Origin: Occallatibacter sp.
GTDB taxonomy: Bacteria > Acidobacteriota > Terriglobia > Terriglobales > Acidobacteriaceae
Reading direction: 5' to 3'
DNA: 32,986 bases
Assembly (NCBI GenBank): GCA_031296215.1
Contig: JARLGE010000225.1
Coordinates: 1-32,986 of the forward strand
This document shows positions 32,980 to 32,986 of the stretch, piece after piece. Under the pieces are notes generated by a model. It ran no database searches, had not been told where the DNA came from, and saw only the letters and a list, made by a program, of their open reading frames with translations. The stretch's first letter is position 1. The number at the start of each line of letters is the position of its first letter. A program made the translations under genes and the position numbers.

Positions 32980-32986
32980 TGTAAAA

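Overview
This 33 kb window is GC-rich, densely coding DNA that most resembles a soil acidobacterium of the Terriglobia/Acidobacteriaceae type. That placement is an inference. It rests on a large secreted Ig/FG-GAP/MBG-repeat protein, a carboxypeptidase-regulatory-like surface protein, an oversized TolC homologue, several secreted hydrolases, and many dispersed palindromic repeats with CTAAAGCC/GGCTTTAG cores. No rRNA, tRNA, CRISPR array or complete insertion sequence was recognised.

Layout. (1) Bases 1-5950, minus strand: a compact, translationally coupled lasso-peptide (RiPP) biosynthetic operon. It runs HPr-kinase-like tailoring kinase, PqqD-type B1, transglutaminase-like B2, asparagine-synthetase-like cyclase C, ABC exporter D and a nucleotidyltransferase cut by the window edge. 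No obvious precursor gene is present; the only room for one is the 530-base stretch 5951-6480, where one weak candidate is recorded. (2) 6481-10296, plus: a 1271-residue secreted repeat protein, divergent from the operon. (3) 10321-14212: a small membrane protein, deoC, a GAF-GAF-SpoIIE phosphatase and a small conserved-looking unknown. (4) 14238-19634: a surface protein with a carboxypeptidase-regulatory-like domain (minus), aroA (plus) and a TolC-family protein (minus) with a clear terminator. (5) 20188-21818: truA and a Phd/ParE toxin-antitoxin pair. (6) 21896-26016: M20 peptidase, exported amidohydrolase and EamA transporter, all co-directional. (7) 26223-32979: a small secreted protein, an M28 peptidase, an HtrA protease, a peptidoglycan-binding-domain protein and a type-B carboxylesterase.

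How the parts work together. In the lasso operon B1 would bind the leader, B2 would cleave it, C would form the macrolactam, the kinase and nucleotidyltransferase would tailor peptide or precursor, and D would export the product. The rest is mostly core metabolism (deoC, aroA, truA) and cell-envelope or secreted functions. Intergenic spaces are heavily populated by short repeats: a roughly 160-bp REPIN-like element, elements with CTAGAACCTGT ends, a TAGTAC-bounded family and GGGATCAGGGA-type arrays. Several sit directly at gene ends or promoters.
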